A stretch of DNA of 64,000 nucleotides from an uncultured Lachnospiraceae bacterium (GCA_947626915.1 CANQUA010000002.1:60738-124737); one strand, 5' to 3'. Shown: positions 45,684-55,409, counted from the first letter of the stretch. The notes: generated by a model not told the origin, from the letters alone. Numbers and translations are program-made.

Positions 45684-46646
45684 ATGGAAGACAAAAAGTT
45701 CATACAAATCGCTTTCGAATTTTTAATAGGAATACTTTTAATGGTTCCGCTAATCGTGATTCATATTGATAAAGGGGCGTGGATTGTTTTCAGCAGAATC
45801 TTATATTCTTTTGGAATAATGTTAGCTATGACTAAATTAATGAGCATGATATACAGAATAATTTCCGGACTGGTTAGAAAAATTATGTTGTCATATCAAA
45901 AGTCTTATTGGATGTTGTATTGTATATTTATATGCTGTGGGGTGATTGTTTGGTATTTATATTCAGATTATTTTGTAAAAGGGTATTTTTGGCTTGAGTT
46001 TATTGCATATATTTTATTTGTTGTCTGGTTTGGGGTAGATGTATATACCGTAAAATGTTTTTCTCAAATCAGGTATTTGGATGCTATTTTGAATTCCGGA
46101 ATAGAACGGCATAAAAAGTGTGTAGAAATATATAAAAACGATATGATGGGCATATCTGACCGGAAGAATAGGCTGGTGAGAGAGTTAGAGCGCTATCTTC
46201 CCAGAGAAGGATTAAGGGATCCGTTAAAAGAATTAAGAAGAATGCCTGACCTTGAGCGTATAGGTAAGTATTTACAAAAGATTCCTTCTCTTCAAGGGGG
46301 AAATAAAGGGATAGAGGGTCTTTTATCTGCGCAGAAAAATATAAACAGATTTGAAAATGCTGTTAGAGTTTATCTGGAAAATCTGACAGATGATGAGAAG
46401 CGGATGGATCAGGAAAGAGAATCATATGATATTTTTGTTTCAGGAATGGAAAAGAAGCTAACAATTATAAAACGAAGTGAGGAGAGGATAGAAAAATTAA
46501 GTAATCTGGGATTTGATACAGATCAATTTCAAAGGATATTAGACGGAGATATTGTTGACGCGGAAAGCAGCAAAAATAGTATTAAACAGTTTTGGAAAAT
46601 GAATAAAAAAAATAATAGTATAAGGAGAAAGAATTATGGAAGATAA
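45684..46646 (+). CDS. Unknown membrane protein with cytoplasmic coiled coil
   Basis: A 320-residue protein: four membrane segments (about 8-28, 33-57, 76-96, 105-125), then a charged helical domain of about 190 residues (RKNRLVRELERYL, LTDDEKRMDQERESYD). No known motif. GC content is far below the chromosome. The ribosome site is GGAG six bases or so before the ATG. It overlaps the next gene by 11 bases. The 63-base gap after the WYL gene lacks a clear terminator, so read-through is possible. Confidence 0.7.
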   Translation: MEDKKFIQIAFEFLIGILLMVPLIVIHIDKGAWIVFSRILYSFGIMLAMTKLMSMIYRIISGLVRKIMLSYQKSYWMLYCIFICCGVIVWYLYSDYFVKGYFWLEFIAYILFVVWFGVDVYTVKCFSQIRYLDAILNSGIERHKKCVEIYKNDMMGISDRKNRLVRELERYLPREGLRDPLKELRRMPDLERIGKYLQKIPSLQGGNKGIEGLLSAQKNINRFENAVRVYLENLTDDEKRMDQERESYDIFVSGMEKKLTIIKRSEERIEKLSNLGFDTDQFQRILDGDIVDAESSKNSIKQFWKMNKKNNSIRRKNYGR

Positions 46647-47139
46647 TTATACCAATGAGTTGGTCCAGGTGAATGACAGAGGTACCCATCAGATTGTAGA
46701 AATGTCAGATGAAACAACGATACAGCTGATGCAGAATTTCGCTAATATGGCTATTGGATTAGCACAAAGAATCGCGGAGGATAATGAAGCAAAATATAAA
46801 GCGCAGGTAGAAATAATGGTTGCGAATATTCAGGCAAAAATGCAGGAAGAGTTTCACGATATTAATGTTTATTACAATAATAGAGAAAAACAAGAAGAAC
46901 ATATTGATAAAATAATTACAAATTATCAGGAAAGTTTTAAGAAATTAACGGACGCACTTATTTCAGAAGAAAATGAAAAAAAGGTGGAAGGTATAAAGTA
47001 TGCTCTTGAACTGTTATCAAAAGATGTAGGAAATAACTTAGATCGTATGGCTAAAATGATTGAATCGGAACAGCATACACGTCTGGAGCTATTAAGATCC
47101 AGAGCCAGAGGACTATTTGATTTCTTCAGGAGAAGGTAG
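46636..47139 (+). CDS. Unknown helical coiled-coil protein
   Basis: A 167-residue soluble helical protein (AQRIAEDNEAKYKAQVEIMVANIQAKMQ-like heptads, cut here to its pattern) ending in the basic tail RARGLFDFFRRR. It starts within the end of the membrane-protein gene after AAGGAGAAAG, so the pair is translationally coupled. It is AT-rich like its partner. I infer a membrane-associated two-protein complex; function unknown. Confidence 0.7.
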   Translation: MEDNYTNELVQVNDRGTHQIVEMSDETTIQLMQNFANMAIGLAQRIAEDNEAKYKAQVEIMVANIQAKMQEEFHDINVYYNNREKQEEHIDKIITNYQESFKKLTDALISEENEKKVEGIKYALELLSKDVGNNLDRMAKMIESEQHTRLELLRSRARGLFDFFRRR

Positions 47140-47177
47140 ATTCGCTTTATTGAAAATCAATCATTGGCGGAATGGCA

Positions 47178-47324
47178 TCACTGTCCGCTGCCATAGGAAG
47201 TCATAGTTTTAGCCGGAGACAGTAGGGACTCCGGCTTGTTTTTGTATGCCGTTATCATAGCGATAGCTTTATTCCCTGCATGGGATAACACTTTGTTCAT
47301 CGATGATTCAAACAGTTCTTTCAT
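47178..47324 (-). CDS. Possible 48-residue protein
   Basis: A minus-strand frame starts at 47324 after AAAGGCGG and ends at TGA (47178-47180). The peptide (MKELFESSMNKVLSHAGN ... AIAMITAYKNKPESLL) has ordinary protein composition. It overlaps the plus-strand terminator at 47211-47242, whose stem encodes part of it. The match of start, ribosome site and length is suggestive only. Confidence 0.3.
   Translation of the reverse strand: MKELFESSMNKVLSHAGNKAIAMITAYKNKPESLLSPAKTMTSYGSGQ
47211..47242 (+). terminator. Terminator of the AT-rich pair
   Basis: AGCCGGAG (47211-47218) pairs with CTCCGGCT (47229-47236), followed by TGTTTTTG. Confidence 0.85.
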
Positions 47325-47481
47325 AATGACCGCCTTTCTGAGCGTTGTTTCCGGATAAGATGCTGCACGGACGCCAATATGCGCCGCAGATGTTGATAAC
47401 TGATTTTAAGGAAAGAATGGATTCTCAAGATGGCGCTGCCGCCGATTTTATTTTGCAGCGCCGGATCTGTTTTTGCCAATG

Positions 47482-47510
47482 TTGAAGGTTACAAAAAATA
47501 ATGCTATAAT
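47482..47510 (+). promoter_or_regulatory. Promoter of the Sel1-repeat gene
   Basis: TTGAAG (47482-47487) and TATAAT (47505-47510) with a 17-base spacer, 80 bases before the start. Confidence 0.75.
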
Positions 47511-47590
47511 AAAAAGGTTCCATGGATGGGTGATGAACAGAAGACTGTGAGACAGACCGTAAATATGTACGGAACGGGAAAGAAGAAGAG

Positions 47591-48853
47591 ATGGAAAAAA
47601 AGATAGAATTCCCATTGGAAATGAAAAATGGGGTATTGGTGTGTACGATGGAAGAACTGCGGGACAATTATGATGTGGAAAAGCTGGATAAGTACAGGTA
47701 TGGGAATGGGGTTTTCCAGGACGATGCAGAGGCAGCGAAATGGCACCGGGAAGCCGCTGAAAAAGGAAACAGCGATGCGATGGTGAGTTTGGCATATCTC
47801 TATTATGCAGGAAATGGGGTTCCCCAGGACTATGAAGAGGCAGCGAAATGGTACCGGAAGGCCGCTGAAAAAGGAAACAGCGATGCGATGGCGTGTCTGG
47901 CAATCCTCTATTATGCGGGGAATGGGGTTTCTCAGGACTATGAAGAGGCAGCGAAATGGTACCGGAAAGCCGCTGAAAGGGAAAACAGCTTTGCTATGGA
48001 GAGTTTGGCAGGCCTCTATGAGAAAGGAAAGGGGGTTGCCCAGGACTATGCAGAGGCAGCGAAATGGTACCGGAAAGCCGCTGAAAAGGGAGATAGTGAT
48101 GCGATGGACAGTTTAGCAGAACTCTATCAGAAAGGGAATGGGGTTCCGCAGGACTATGCAAAAGCTGTGAGCTGGTACCGGAAAGCCGCTGAAAAGGGAA
48201 ACAGCGATGCTATGGTGAGTATTGGCTGGCATTACCGTTTTGGAAAAGGGGTCTCTCGGGACGGTGCAGAGGCAGCGAAATGGTACCGGAAAGCTGCTGA
48301 AAAGGGAAATAGTTTTGCTATGGAGAGTTTAGCGGAACTCTATGAGGAAGGGAAGGAGATTCCCCAGGATTATGCAGAGGCAGCGAAATGGTACCGGAAA
48401 GCCGCCGAACATGGAAAGGGCAAAGCTATGATGCGTTTGGCGGGCCTCTATGATGCGGGGCGTGGGGTTCCCCAGGATTATGCAGAGGCAGCGAAATGGT
48501 ACCGGAAAGCCGCTGAAAAGGGAAATAACTATGCGATGGTGTGCTTGGCAATTTCCTATGAGGAAGGACAAGGGGTTCCCCAGGATTATGCAGAAGCTAT
48601 GAGATGGTATCTGAAAGCGTTAGAGGAAGATCCGTATGATGTCTATTTGCCGAAAAAGATCGGCGATCTGTATTTTCATGGCTTAGGAGTGGCAAGGGAT
48701 TACCAAATGGCCAGAGAATGGTACCAAAAAGCCATTGAGAATGGAGATATCGATGCGATGGGGAGTTTGGCAAAGCTCTGTGAGGCAGAGAAAGGGGCCC
48801 CTCAGGGCCGCAGGAAGTTATGGAGATTCGGAATTAAGAAAAAAAGCGGCTGA
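47591..48853 (+). CDS. Sel1-repeat (TPR-like) protein
   Basis: A 420-residue protein made of about ten Sel1-like repeats of 36 residues, with the pattern AMxSLAxLYxxGxGVPQDYAEAAKWYRKAAEKG. No signal peptide. Repeats are nearly identical at the DNA level (108-nt period), so copy number may vary between strains. Sel1 proteins are scaffolds for protein complexes; the partner is unknown. Confidence 0.9.
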   Translation: MEKKIEFPLEMKNGVLVCTMEELRDNYDVEKLDKYRYGNGVFQDDAEAAKWHREAAEKGNSDAMVSLAYLYYAGNGVPQDYEEAAKWYRKAAEKGNSDAMACLAILYYAGNGVSQDYEEAAKWYRKAAERENSFAMESLAGLYEKGKGVAQDYAEAAKWYRKAAEKGDSDAMDSLAELYQKGNGVPQDYAKAVSWYRKAAEKGNSDAMVSIGWHYRFGKGVSRDGAEAAKWYRKAAEKGNSFAMESLAELYEEGKEIPQDYAEAAKWYRKAAEHGKGKAMMRLAGLYDAGRGVPQDYAEAAKWYRKAAEKGNNYAMVCLAISYEEGQGVPQDYAEAMRWYLKALEEDPYDVYLPKKIGDLYFHGLGVARDYQMAREWYQKAIENGDIDAMGSLAKLCEAEKGAPQGRRKLWRFGIKKKSG

Positions 48854-49031
48854 GCTGGGATTCGCTTACCGGCAAAACAAGAAATAGAATAGATTTATTT
48901 GCTTTTCCGCGGTATAATAGGGGCAGGCGAGGCTGCCGGCCGGGACAGGGGGACGCCGGTTTGATCTTTGGGACAGCAGGTAGAGGCAGGCAGCGGGATA
49001 AAAGAATATCAGCAAAGGAGATCCGTGAAAG

Positions 49032-50390
49032 ATGCCGTCAGTAAGTATGATCGTTCCGGTTTATAATGCGGAGAAAACGATTGACAGGTGTATTAACAGT
49101 ATCCTGAACCAAAATTACAAGGATTTTGAATTGATCTTGTTGGATGACGGGAGCACAGACGCTTCCGGGAGTATCTGCGACGCCTATGCGGAGAAGGATG
49201 AGCGCGTCCGGGTGCTGCATAAAGAAAACACAGGCGTTTCCGATACCCGTAATCGGGGGATTGCGTTGGCGGAGGGGGAATACCTGCAGTTTTTAGACAG
49301 CGACGACTGGATCACGCCGGATGCGACGAAATTTTTTGTGATGGCCGCTGAGGAGAACGAATGCGATATGGTGATTGCCGATTTTTACAGGGTGATCGGA
49401 GAGCGCGTGTCACAGAAGGGAAGCATTGAGGAAGGGGGCGTGATGACGCGTGTGGATTACGCGGTGAAAATGATGCAGAAACCTGCGGATTTTTATTTCG
49501 GAGTTTTATGGAATAAGTTTTACAGGCGCTCCATTATAGAACAATATCAGATCCGCATGGACAGCTCTGTCAGCTGGTGCGAAGATTTTATGTTTAATCT
49601 GGAATATATCCGGCATGCCCGGACGATTTATGCGTTAAAGATCCCGGTGTATTATTATGTAAAGACCAAAGGCTCCCTGGTTTCGCAGGGAATCAGCATG
49701 AAAAAGACGATTCAGATGAAACGGATCGTTTTTGCGTGTTACAATGATTTTTACAAGGCGGTGTTCGGCGATCTGGATTATGAGAAACGCAAGGGGCAGG
49801 TATACCGGTTCCTGTTCGATGCGGCCAGCGACGGGAACGTGTCGTTCCCCGGTATGCCGGGAAATTATAAATTGGGGGACGAGAGGACGAGAGTCAGTGA
49901 AAGCGTGCTGGACGAGGAAGGATTTTTCTTTGATGTTTACAAGGAAAGAAAGCTGCAGGAAAAATTATTTGATATCGTGGCGCTGCGGAACGATCTGACG
50001 ACGGATGATGTGAAGCTGCTGTATTATTTGAGCCAGTCCCATGAGGCCTGCACGTCCAAAGAGATGGCGGATGTTTTGAATATCTCCAGGAGGGAACTGT
50101 CCGTCTCGGTCCAGAAGCTGCTTGCGAAGGAAATGATCGCGGTTCTGGAGAAAGACAAGCCGAGGGGAAAGGGCGGGACCAGGGAGAAGCAGCAGGAAGA
50201 GAAGCCGAAAACGAATGAGAAAGAATATATGGTGACGCGGGAAGCCCAGAATATCCTGTCGGAACTGTTGTTTGTATTATATGATTTTGAGCAGATCCAA
50301 TATGAAGGCTTTACCCGGGAAGAGATAGCGCTGTATGAAAAACTGAATGAGAAGAGAAAGCGGAATATACGGAAGGCGCTCAGGGCGTGA
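49032..50390 (+). CDS. Family 2 glycosyltransferase fused to a MarR-like winged helix
   Basis: A 452-residue protein. Residues 1-230 are a GT-A glycosyltransferase: VSMIVPVYNAEKTI at the start, LLDDGSTD, the metal motif LDSDDW (about 94), and WCEDFMFN. Residues about 310-450 resemble a MarR-family domain (DDVKLLYYLSQSHEACTSKEMADVLNISRRELS, then VQKLLAKEMIAVLEKDK wing, and a dimerising helix). A GT joined to a DNA-binding-like domain is uncommon. Start follows AAAGGAGATCCGTGAAAG. Confidence 0.8.
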   Translation: MPSVSMIVPVYNAEKTIDRCINSILNQNYKDFELILLDDGSTDASGSICDAYAEKDERVRVLHKENTGVSDTRNRGIALAEGEYLQFLDSDDWITPDATKFFVMAAEENECDMVIADFYRVIGERVSQKGSIEEGGVMTRVDYAVKMMQKPADFYFGVLWNKFYRRSIIEQYQIRMDSSVSWCEDFMFNLEYIRHARTIYALKIPVYYYVKTKGSLVSQGISMKKTIQMKRIVFACYNDFYKAVFGDLDYEKRKGQVYRFLFDAASDGNVSFPGMPGNYKLGDERTRVSESVLDEEGFFFDVYKERKLQEKLFDIVALRNDLTTDDVKLLYYLSQSHEACTSKEMADVLNISRRELSVSVQKLLAKEMIAVLEKDKPRGKGGTREKQQEEKPKTNEKEYMVTREAQNILSELLFVLYDFEQIQYEGFTREEIALYEKLNEKRKRNIRKALRA

Positions 50391-50478
50391 GCGGGCTGAG
50401 GAGCGGCGACGGTGAAACGGGACGGCAGGCAGAACGCCGGCGTCCGAAAATAACGCAGGAAGCAGGTTGGAAATAATC

Positions 50479-52998
50479 ATGGAAAACGCAAAAACTCCGG
50501 AGAAAATAAAAATACGCGGCGGCCGCGTCCACAATCTGAAAAATATCGACGTGGATGTCCCGCTTAACCAGATCGTGGGAATTGCCGGCGTTTCCGGCTC
50601 GGGCAAATCCTCTCTGGCGCTGGGGATCCTGTACGCGGAGGGCTCCAGGCGCTATCTGGAGGCCCTGTCAACCTACACGCGCAGGAGAATGACCCAGGCC
50701 GAGAAAGCCCAGGTGGACGAGGTGCTGTATGTCCCTGCCGCGCTGGCGCTGCGCCAGAGGCCCGGCGTTCCCGGGATCCGGAGTACGTTCGGGACGGGAA
50801 CGGAATTGCTGAACGTCCTCCGGCTGATGTTTTCCCGCCTTGCCTCTCACCGCTGTCCCAACGGGCATTATGCGGAGCCGTCCCTGAACGTGGCGGCGGG
50901 GCTTCCTCTCGTCTGCCCCGCGTGCGGGGAGCGTTTTTTCGCGCCGGGCGCGGAAGAACTGGCGTTCAACAGCCAGGGGGCCTGTAAAACCTGCGACGGC
51001 ACGGGCGTTGTCCGGACGGTGGACGAGGCGACGCTGGTGCCGGACGAATCGCTGACGATTGAGGAAGGGGCGGTCGCGCCGTGGCAGACGCTGATGTGGT
51101 CGCTGATGAAGGATATCGCCCGGGAGATGGGCGTCCGCACCGACGTGCCGTTTCGGGAGCTGACCGCAGAGGAGCGGGAGATCGTGTTCCACGGCCCCGC
51201 CGTCAAGAAGCGCATCATTTACCAGAATAAGACCAGCGGCGCTGCCGGGGATATGGACTTTACCTACTTTAACGCTACCTACACCGTGGAAAACGCCCTG
51301 TCCAAGGTCAAGGATGAGAAGGGCATGAAGCGGGTGGAGAAATTCCTGCGTCAGGATGTGTGTCCGGACTGCGGCGGGACGCGGCTGGGCAGCGCGGCCC
51401 GCGCGCCGAAACTCCGCGGCATTTCCCTGGCGGAGGTCTGCACGATGACCCTTTCCGATCTGACGGAGTGGGTTGCGGGCGTCCCTGCATCGCTTCCGGA
51501 AGAAATGCGTCCGATGGCGGAAAGCATCTGCGAATCTTTTGCGGGCGCCGCGAGGCGTCTGACGGATCTGGGGCTTTCCTATCTGACGCTGGACCGCGCC
51601 GCATCCACGCTGTCCACCGGAGAGAGGCAGAGGATGCAGCTGGCGCGCGCGGTGCGCAACCGCACCACCGGCGTCTTGTATGTTCTGGACGAGCCGTCCA
51701 TCGGTCTGCATCCTTCCAACCTGGAGGGGCTGACCGGCGTGATGCGCGACCTGGTCGCCGACGGCAATTCGGTGGTGCTGGTGGATCACGATACGCAGGT
51801 GCTTGCGGAGGCGGACTGGCTCATTGAACTGGGGCCGAAGGCAGGCGCGGACGGCGGGAAGATCATCGCGCAGGGGACGCTGAAGGACGTGGAAAAGGAT
51901 CCGAATTCGCGGATCGGCGGTTTTTTGACGGGAAGAACGGCGATCCGCGTCGGAAAGCATGTTCCGCCGGAGCAGATGTTTGCGCTTGGAACCATTCGTT
52001 TGTCCACCTCTCAGATCCATACGGTGAAACCGCTTCAGGCGGCTCTGCCCAAAGGACGGCTGATTGCGGTGACCGGCGTCTCCGGTTCAGGGAAAACGAC
52101 GCTGGTCCTGGAGAGCCTTGTTCCGGCGCTGGAGGCGGCCGCGCGGGGCGGTCCGCTTCCGGAGCACGTGGAATCGGTCTCGGCCGGCGGGATCACCCAG
52201 GTCAAGCTGATCGACGCCACGCCCATCGGGATCAACGTGCGCTCTACGGTGGCCACCTACGCCGACGTGCATGACGAGCTGCGCAAGGTGTACGCCAGGA
52301 CGGAGGACGCCAGGGAGAGAGGCTATAAGGCGGGCGATTTTTCCTACAATACGGGGCTGCTCCGGTGCCCTGTCTGCGACGGCACCGGTACGATCAGCCT
52401 GGATGTCCAGTTCCTGCCGGATGTGGAGATCCCGTGCCCGGACTGCGGCGGTTCCCGCTATGCCAAGGAGGCCGGCCTGATCCGGCGCGTCCCGAAGCAC
52501 GGAGGACAGGCGGTCTCCCTTCCGGAGCTGATGGACAAAAGCGTGGACGAAGCGCTGGCCGTCTGCGCGGATCTTCCCATCGTTGCGCGCAGACTGAGCG
52601 TGCTGAAAGAACTGGGCCTCGGCTACCTGACGCTGGGGGAGGAGACGCCGAGCCTTTCGGGAGGAGAGGCGCAGCGGCTGAAGCTGGCCAGCGAGATGGG
52701 GAAGGGGCAGGCGGACACGGTATTTGTCTTTGACGAGCCTACCATCGGCCTGCACCCGCTGGATGTGGAGACGCTGCTTCATGTGTTCGAAGAACTGATC
52801 GGAAGCGGCGCGACTGTTATCGTGATCGAGCATGATCTGGACGTGATAAAAAATGCGGATTACGTGGTCGATATGGGGCCGGAAGGGGGCGAGCGCGGCG
52901 GCAGGATCGTCGCGGCAGGCACGCCGGAGGAGATCTGCAGGTGCGGGGAAAGCAAAACCGGAGTTTATCTGAAGCGGTATATGGAAAAAGGCAGGTAA
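50479..52998 (+). CDS. Class II UvrA-like ABC ATPase lacking the UvrB-binding domain
   Basis: An 839-residue UvrA paralog. It keeps both ABC modules (GVSGSGKSSLALG near 37; GVSGSGKTTLVLE near 533), zinc modules (CPACG, CPDCGGTR, CPVCDGTG), signatures LSTGERQRMQLA and LSGGEAQRLKLA, and LDEPSIGLHP / FDEPTIGLHP. It goes straight from CPNGH to CPACG, without the roughly 120 residues of the UvrB-binding region in canonical UvrA. Such short UvrAs are linked to damage or drug tolerance rather than standard excision repair. Start ATG 50479 is chosen over a TTG 12 bases upstream. Confidence 0.88.
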   Translation: MENAKTPEKIKIRGGRVHNLKNIDVDVPLNQIVGIAGVSGSGKSSLALGILYAEGSRRYLEALSTYTRRRMTQAEKAQVDEVLYVPAALALRQRPGVPGIRSTFGTGTELLNVLRLMFSRLASHRCPNGHYAEPSLNVAAGLPLVCPACGERFFAPGAEELAFNSQGACKTCDGTGVVRTVDEATLVPDESLTIEEGAVAPWQTLMWSLMKDIAREMGVRTDVPFRELTAEEREIVFHGPAVKKRIIYQNKTSGAAGDMDFTYFNATYTVENALSKVKDEKGMKRVEKFLRQDVCPDCGGTRLGSAARAPKLRGISLAEVCTMTLSDLTEWVAGVPASLPEEMRPMAESICESFAGAARRLTDLGLSYLTLDRAASTLSTGERQRMQLARAVRNRTTGVLYVLDEPSIGLHPSNLEGLTGVMRDLVADGNSVVLVDHDTQVLAEADWLIELGPKAGADGGKIIAQGTLKDVEKDPNSRIGGFLTGRTAIRVGKHVPPEQMFALGTIRLSTSQIHTVKPLQAALPKGRLIAVTGVSGSGKTTLVLESLVPALEAAARGGPLPEHVESVSAGGITQVKLIDATPIGINVRSTVATYADVHDELRKVYARTEDARERGYKAGDFSYNTGLLRCPVCDGTGTISLDVQFLPDVEIPCPDCGGSRYAKEAGLIRRVPKHGGQAVSLPELMDKSVDEALAVCADLPIVARRLSVLKELGLGYLTLGEETPSLSGGEAQRLKLASEMGKGQADTVFVFDEPTIGLHPLDVETLLHVFEELIGSGATVIVIEHDLDVIKNADYVVDMGPEGGERGGRIVAAGTPEEICRCGESKTGVYLKRYMEKGR

Positions 52999-53121
52999 CA
53001 GGCGAGGGGACTGCCGCCGCCCAGAGGGAAACGCCGGGCGCGGACGATGACCTGCCGCGGCCGGACCGGGACGGCGGAATTCCCGGGCGGAGAGAGACAC
53101 AAAGGAAGGGCTGGTGATAAA

Positions 53122-55266
53122 ATGGAACAGAATCTGAACAAGGAACAGCTTGCCGCCGTGACCTCGACGGAGGGCTATGTGCGCGTGGTCGCGGGGGCCG
53201 GTTCCGGCAAGACGCGGGCGCTGACCCACCGGTTTGCTTTTCTGGTGAACGAGATGGGCATCCTTCCCAGGAACATTCTCTGCGTTACCTTCACCAATAA
53301 AGCGGCGAATGAGATGCGCCAGCGGATCCACAATCTGATCGGCGACAACGATACCGGCTATATCAATACGTTTCACGGCTTCTGCGTGTCGGTGCTTCAG
53401 GAGGACAGTCATGCGGTGCAATATCCGAAAAGCTTCCTTGTCCTCGATAACAGCGATATCGACGCGATGCTCCGGATTATTTACGAGGAGCGCGGCCTGA
53501 CGCTGCGGGACAAAACCTTTGCCGATGCGCGGGATATGATCGAGATGCAGAAGCTTTTCAAAAAGCCGGAGTATTATCTGGATATGATCGGGTTATCCCC
53601 GGACGCCCTGCATGAGAAATATTTGAACGCGGTCCTGACGGACGAGATCATTTTCTACGGCTATCTCTATCAGGAGAAAAAATGCTTCGGCCTCGACTAT
53701 AACGACCTGATCAAATTCACGCTGTATATCTTTTCGCAGAGCGAGGAGATCCGCCTGAAATGGCAGAAGCGCCTGGAATATATCATGATCGACGAGTTTC
53801 AGGATATCGACAGCCTGCAGTATGAGCTGATGGAGGCGCTTTGCGGTTATCACAGCAATCTCTTCCTGGTCGGAGACCCTGACCAGACGATCTACACATG
53901 GCGCGGCGCGAATGTGAAGTTCCTTCTGGATTTTGACAGCCGGTTCCCCGGGACGAAGACGATCATGATGCTTAAAAATTACCGCTCCACGCCGCAGATC
54001 CTGGCCGCCGCCAATTCGCTGATCGCCAAAAACAAGCGCCGGGTCAAAAAGGAACTGGAGCCGGTTCTTCCGGACGGGGAGCCGGTTCTGTTTCACTATG
54101 CGAAGAACGCGGAGGCCGAGGCGGAATGGATCGTATCCCAGATCGGGAAGCTGCGGGAGAGCGGCGTTCCCTGCAGGGATGTAACCGTATTGTACCGCGC
54201 GCATTACGTGACCCGCTCGGTGGAGGAAGCGTTTTTGAAGGCGAAGCTGCCTTACCATATCTACAGCGGCGTTCCGTTTTTCGGGCGGGCGGAGATCAAG
54301 GACGCGCTCAGCTATCTCCGGATGGCTGTTTCCCAGGACGATCTGTCTTTCCGGCGCATCGCCAATCTGCCGAAGCGGAACCTGGGCAGACGCCGCATGG
54401 AATTTCTGGAAAACTGCGCCCGGGAAAACGGCTGCACCCTCTATCAGGCCCTGAAGCGGACGCTGGACGACGAGATTTTCAAGGGGACGAAAGCGGCGGA
54501 TTTTGTGCGTCTGATCGAGCATTTTTCGTCGGGGTACGAGGAGATGCCGGTTTCAGATCTGCTTTCCGCGCTTCTGGATGAGAGCGGCTATGAAAGGATG
54601 CTGCGCACGGAGGGGAGTCAGGAGCGGCTTGACAATCTGGCGGAGCTGGTCCAGTCGGTCCATGAATATGAGACGACCTGCGGCGAGGAGGCGACGGCGG
54701 CCCATTATTTAAATCATGTGGCAATGTTTACCAACGCCGACGCAGAGGACGCTTCCGACAAGGTGAAGCTGATGACCGTCCACGCCGCGAAGGGGCTGGA
54801 ATTTCCTTATGTGTTTCTTTGCGGGATGAACGAGGGCATCTTTCCTTCCCGGAAGGTGAAGGATCTCCTTGGAATGGAAGAGGAGAGGCGGCTGGCCTTC
54901 GTCGCCATGACCCGCGCGGAGAAGCGGCTGTACCTGTCGGGCGCGGAGGGGCGCAATTTCGACGGTTCTCCGCGCTATCCCTCCCGTTTTGTGCTGGATA
55001 TCGATAAGGACCTCCTGGAGTATGAGCAGGAGCCGAACGACAGCCTGATCGCCGACGCGCGGCAGTATATTGCCTATACCGAGAAATACATGCCGGAAAA
55101 TCTGGAAAACCTGCTGCTGCCTGCCGGCGCGCGGGTCCGGCACGAGTACCTGGGCGAGGGCGTCATTTTGGAGACCGACACGGAGAAAGGCGCGTATCTC
55201 GTGCAGTTTGACATGCTGCCGACGCCGAGGACGATCTCGTTCCGGGTCAAGCTTGTTCGGGTGTGA
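53122..55266 (+). CDS. UvrD/PcrA-type superfamily 1 helicase
   Basis: A 714-residue ATP-dependent 3'-5' DNA helicase. Motif Q and I: LNKEQLAAV and VVAGAGSGKTRALTHR; motif II IDEFQDIDSLQ; III GDPDQTIYTWRGA; IV NYRST; V VKLMTVHAAKGLEF; VI VAMTRAEKRLYL. ATG 53122 is preferred over an upstream in-frame ATG because of the AAGGAAGGG site. It follows the UvrA-like gene by 120 bases and may cooperate with it. Confidence 0.93.
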   Translation: MEQNLNKEQLAAVTSTEGYVRVVAGAGSGKTRALTHRFAFLVNEMGILPRNILCVTFTNKAANEMRQRIHNLIGDNDTGYINTFHGFCVSVLQEDSHAVQYPKSFLVLDNSDIDAMLRIIYEERGLTLRDKTFADARDMIEMQKLFKKPEYYLDMIGLSPDALHEKYLNAVLTDEIIFYGYLYQEKKCFGLDYNDLIKFTLYIFSQSEEIRLKWQKRLEYIMIDEFQDIDSLQYELMEALCGYHSNLFLVGDPDQTIYTWRGANVKFLLDFDSRFPGTKTIMMLKNYRSTPQILAAANSLIAKNKRRVKKELEPVLPDGEPVLFHYAKNAEAEAEWIVSQIGKLRESGVPCRDVTVLYRAHYVTRSVEEAFLKAKLPYHIYSGVPFFGRAEIKDALSYLRMAVSQDDLSFRRIANLPKRNLGRRRMEFLENCARENGCTLYQALKRTLDDEIFKGTKAADFVRLIEHFSSGYEEMPVSDLLSALLDESGYERMLRTEGSQERLDNLAELVQSVHEYETTCGEEATAAHYLNHVAMFTNADAEDASDKVKLMTVHAAKGLEFPYVFLCGMNEGIFPSRKVKDLLGMEEERRLAFVAMTRAEKRLYLSGAEGRNFDGSPRYPSRFVLDIDKDLLEYEQEPNDSLIADARQYIAYTEKYMPENLENLLLPAGARVRHEYLGEGVILETDTEKGAYLVQFDMLPTPRTISFRVKLVRV

Positions 55267-55303
55267 GTAGGGCGGCAGAGCGGACAGAACAGAAAAAAAG
55301 GAG

Positions 55304-55360
55304 AAGCGCTGCGCCAGACCGGAAATCGTTTGGAACCCCGGTCAGGGCGCAGCGCTTTTG
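55304..55360. terminator. Strong bidirectional terminator
   Basis: AAGCGCTGCGCC (55304-55315) pairs perfectly with GGCGCAGCGCTT (55346-55357), extended internally by ACCGG/CCGGT. A-run before and TTTTG after serve the convergent helicase and GH31 genes. Confidence 0.9.
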
Positions 55361-55409
55361 CAGATTATAGGGTACGTCAGAATGTTCCGATGGCTGCCGG
55401 GCGGACGTA

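Noticed and set aside
47700..48600. 108-nt tandem repeats as a noncoding satellite
   Set aside because: The period is 36 codons and encodes regular Sel1 repeats with an intact frame.
53047..53121. An upstream start for the helicase adding 25 residues
   Set aside because: The leader is basic and unlike the family, and the ribosome site belongs to ATG 53122.
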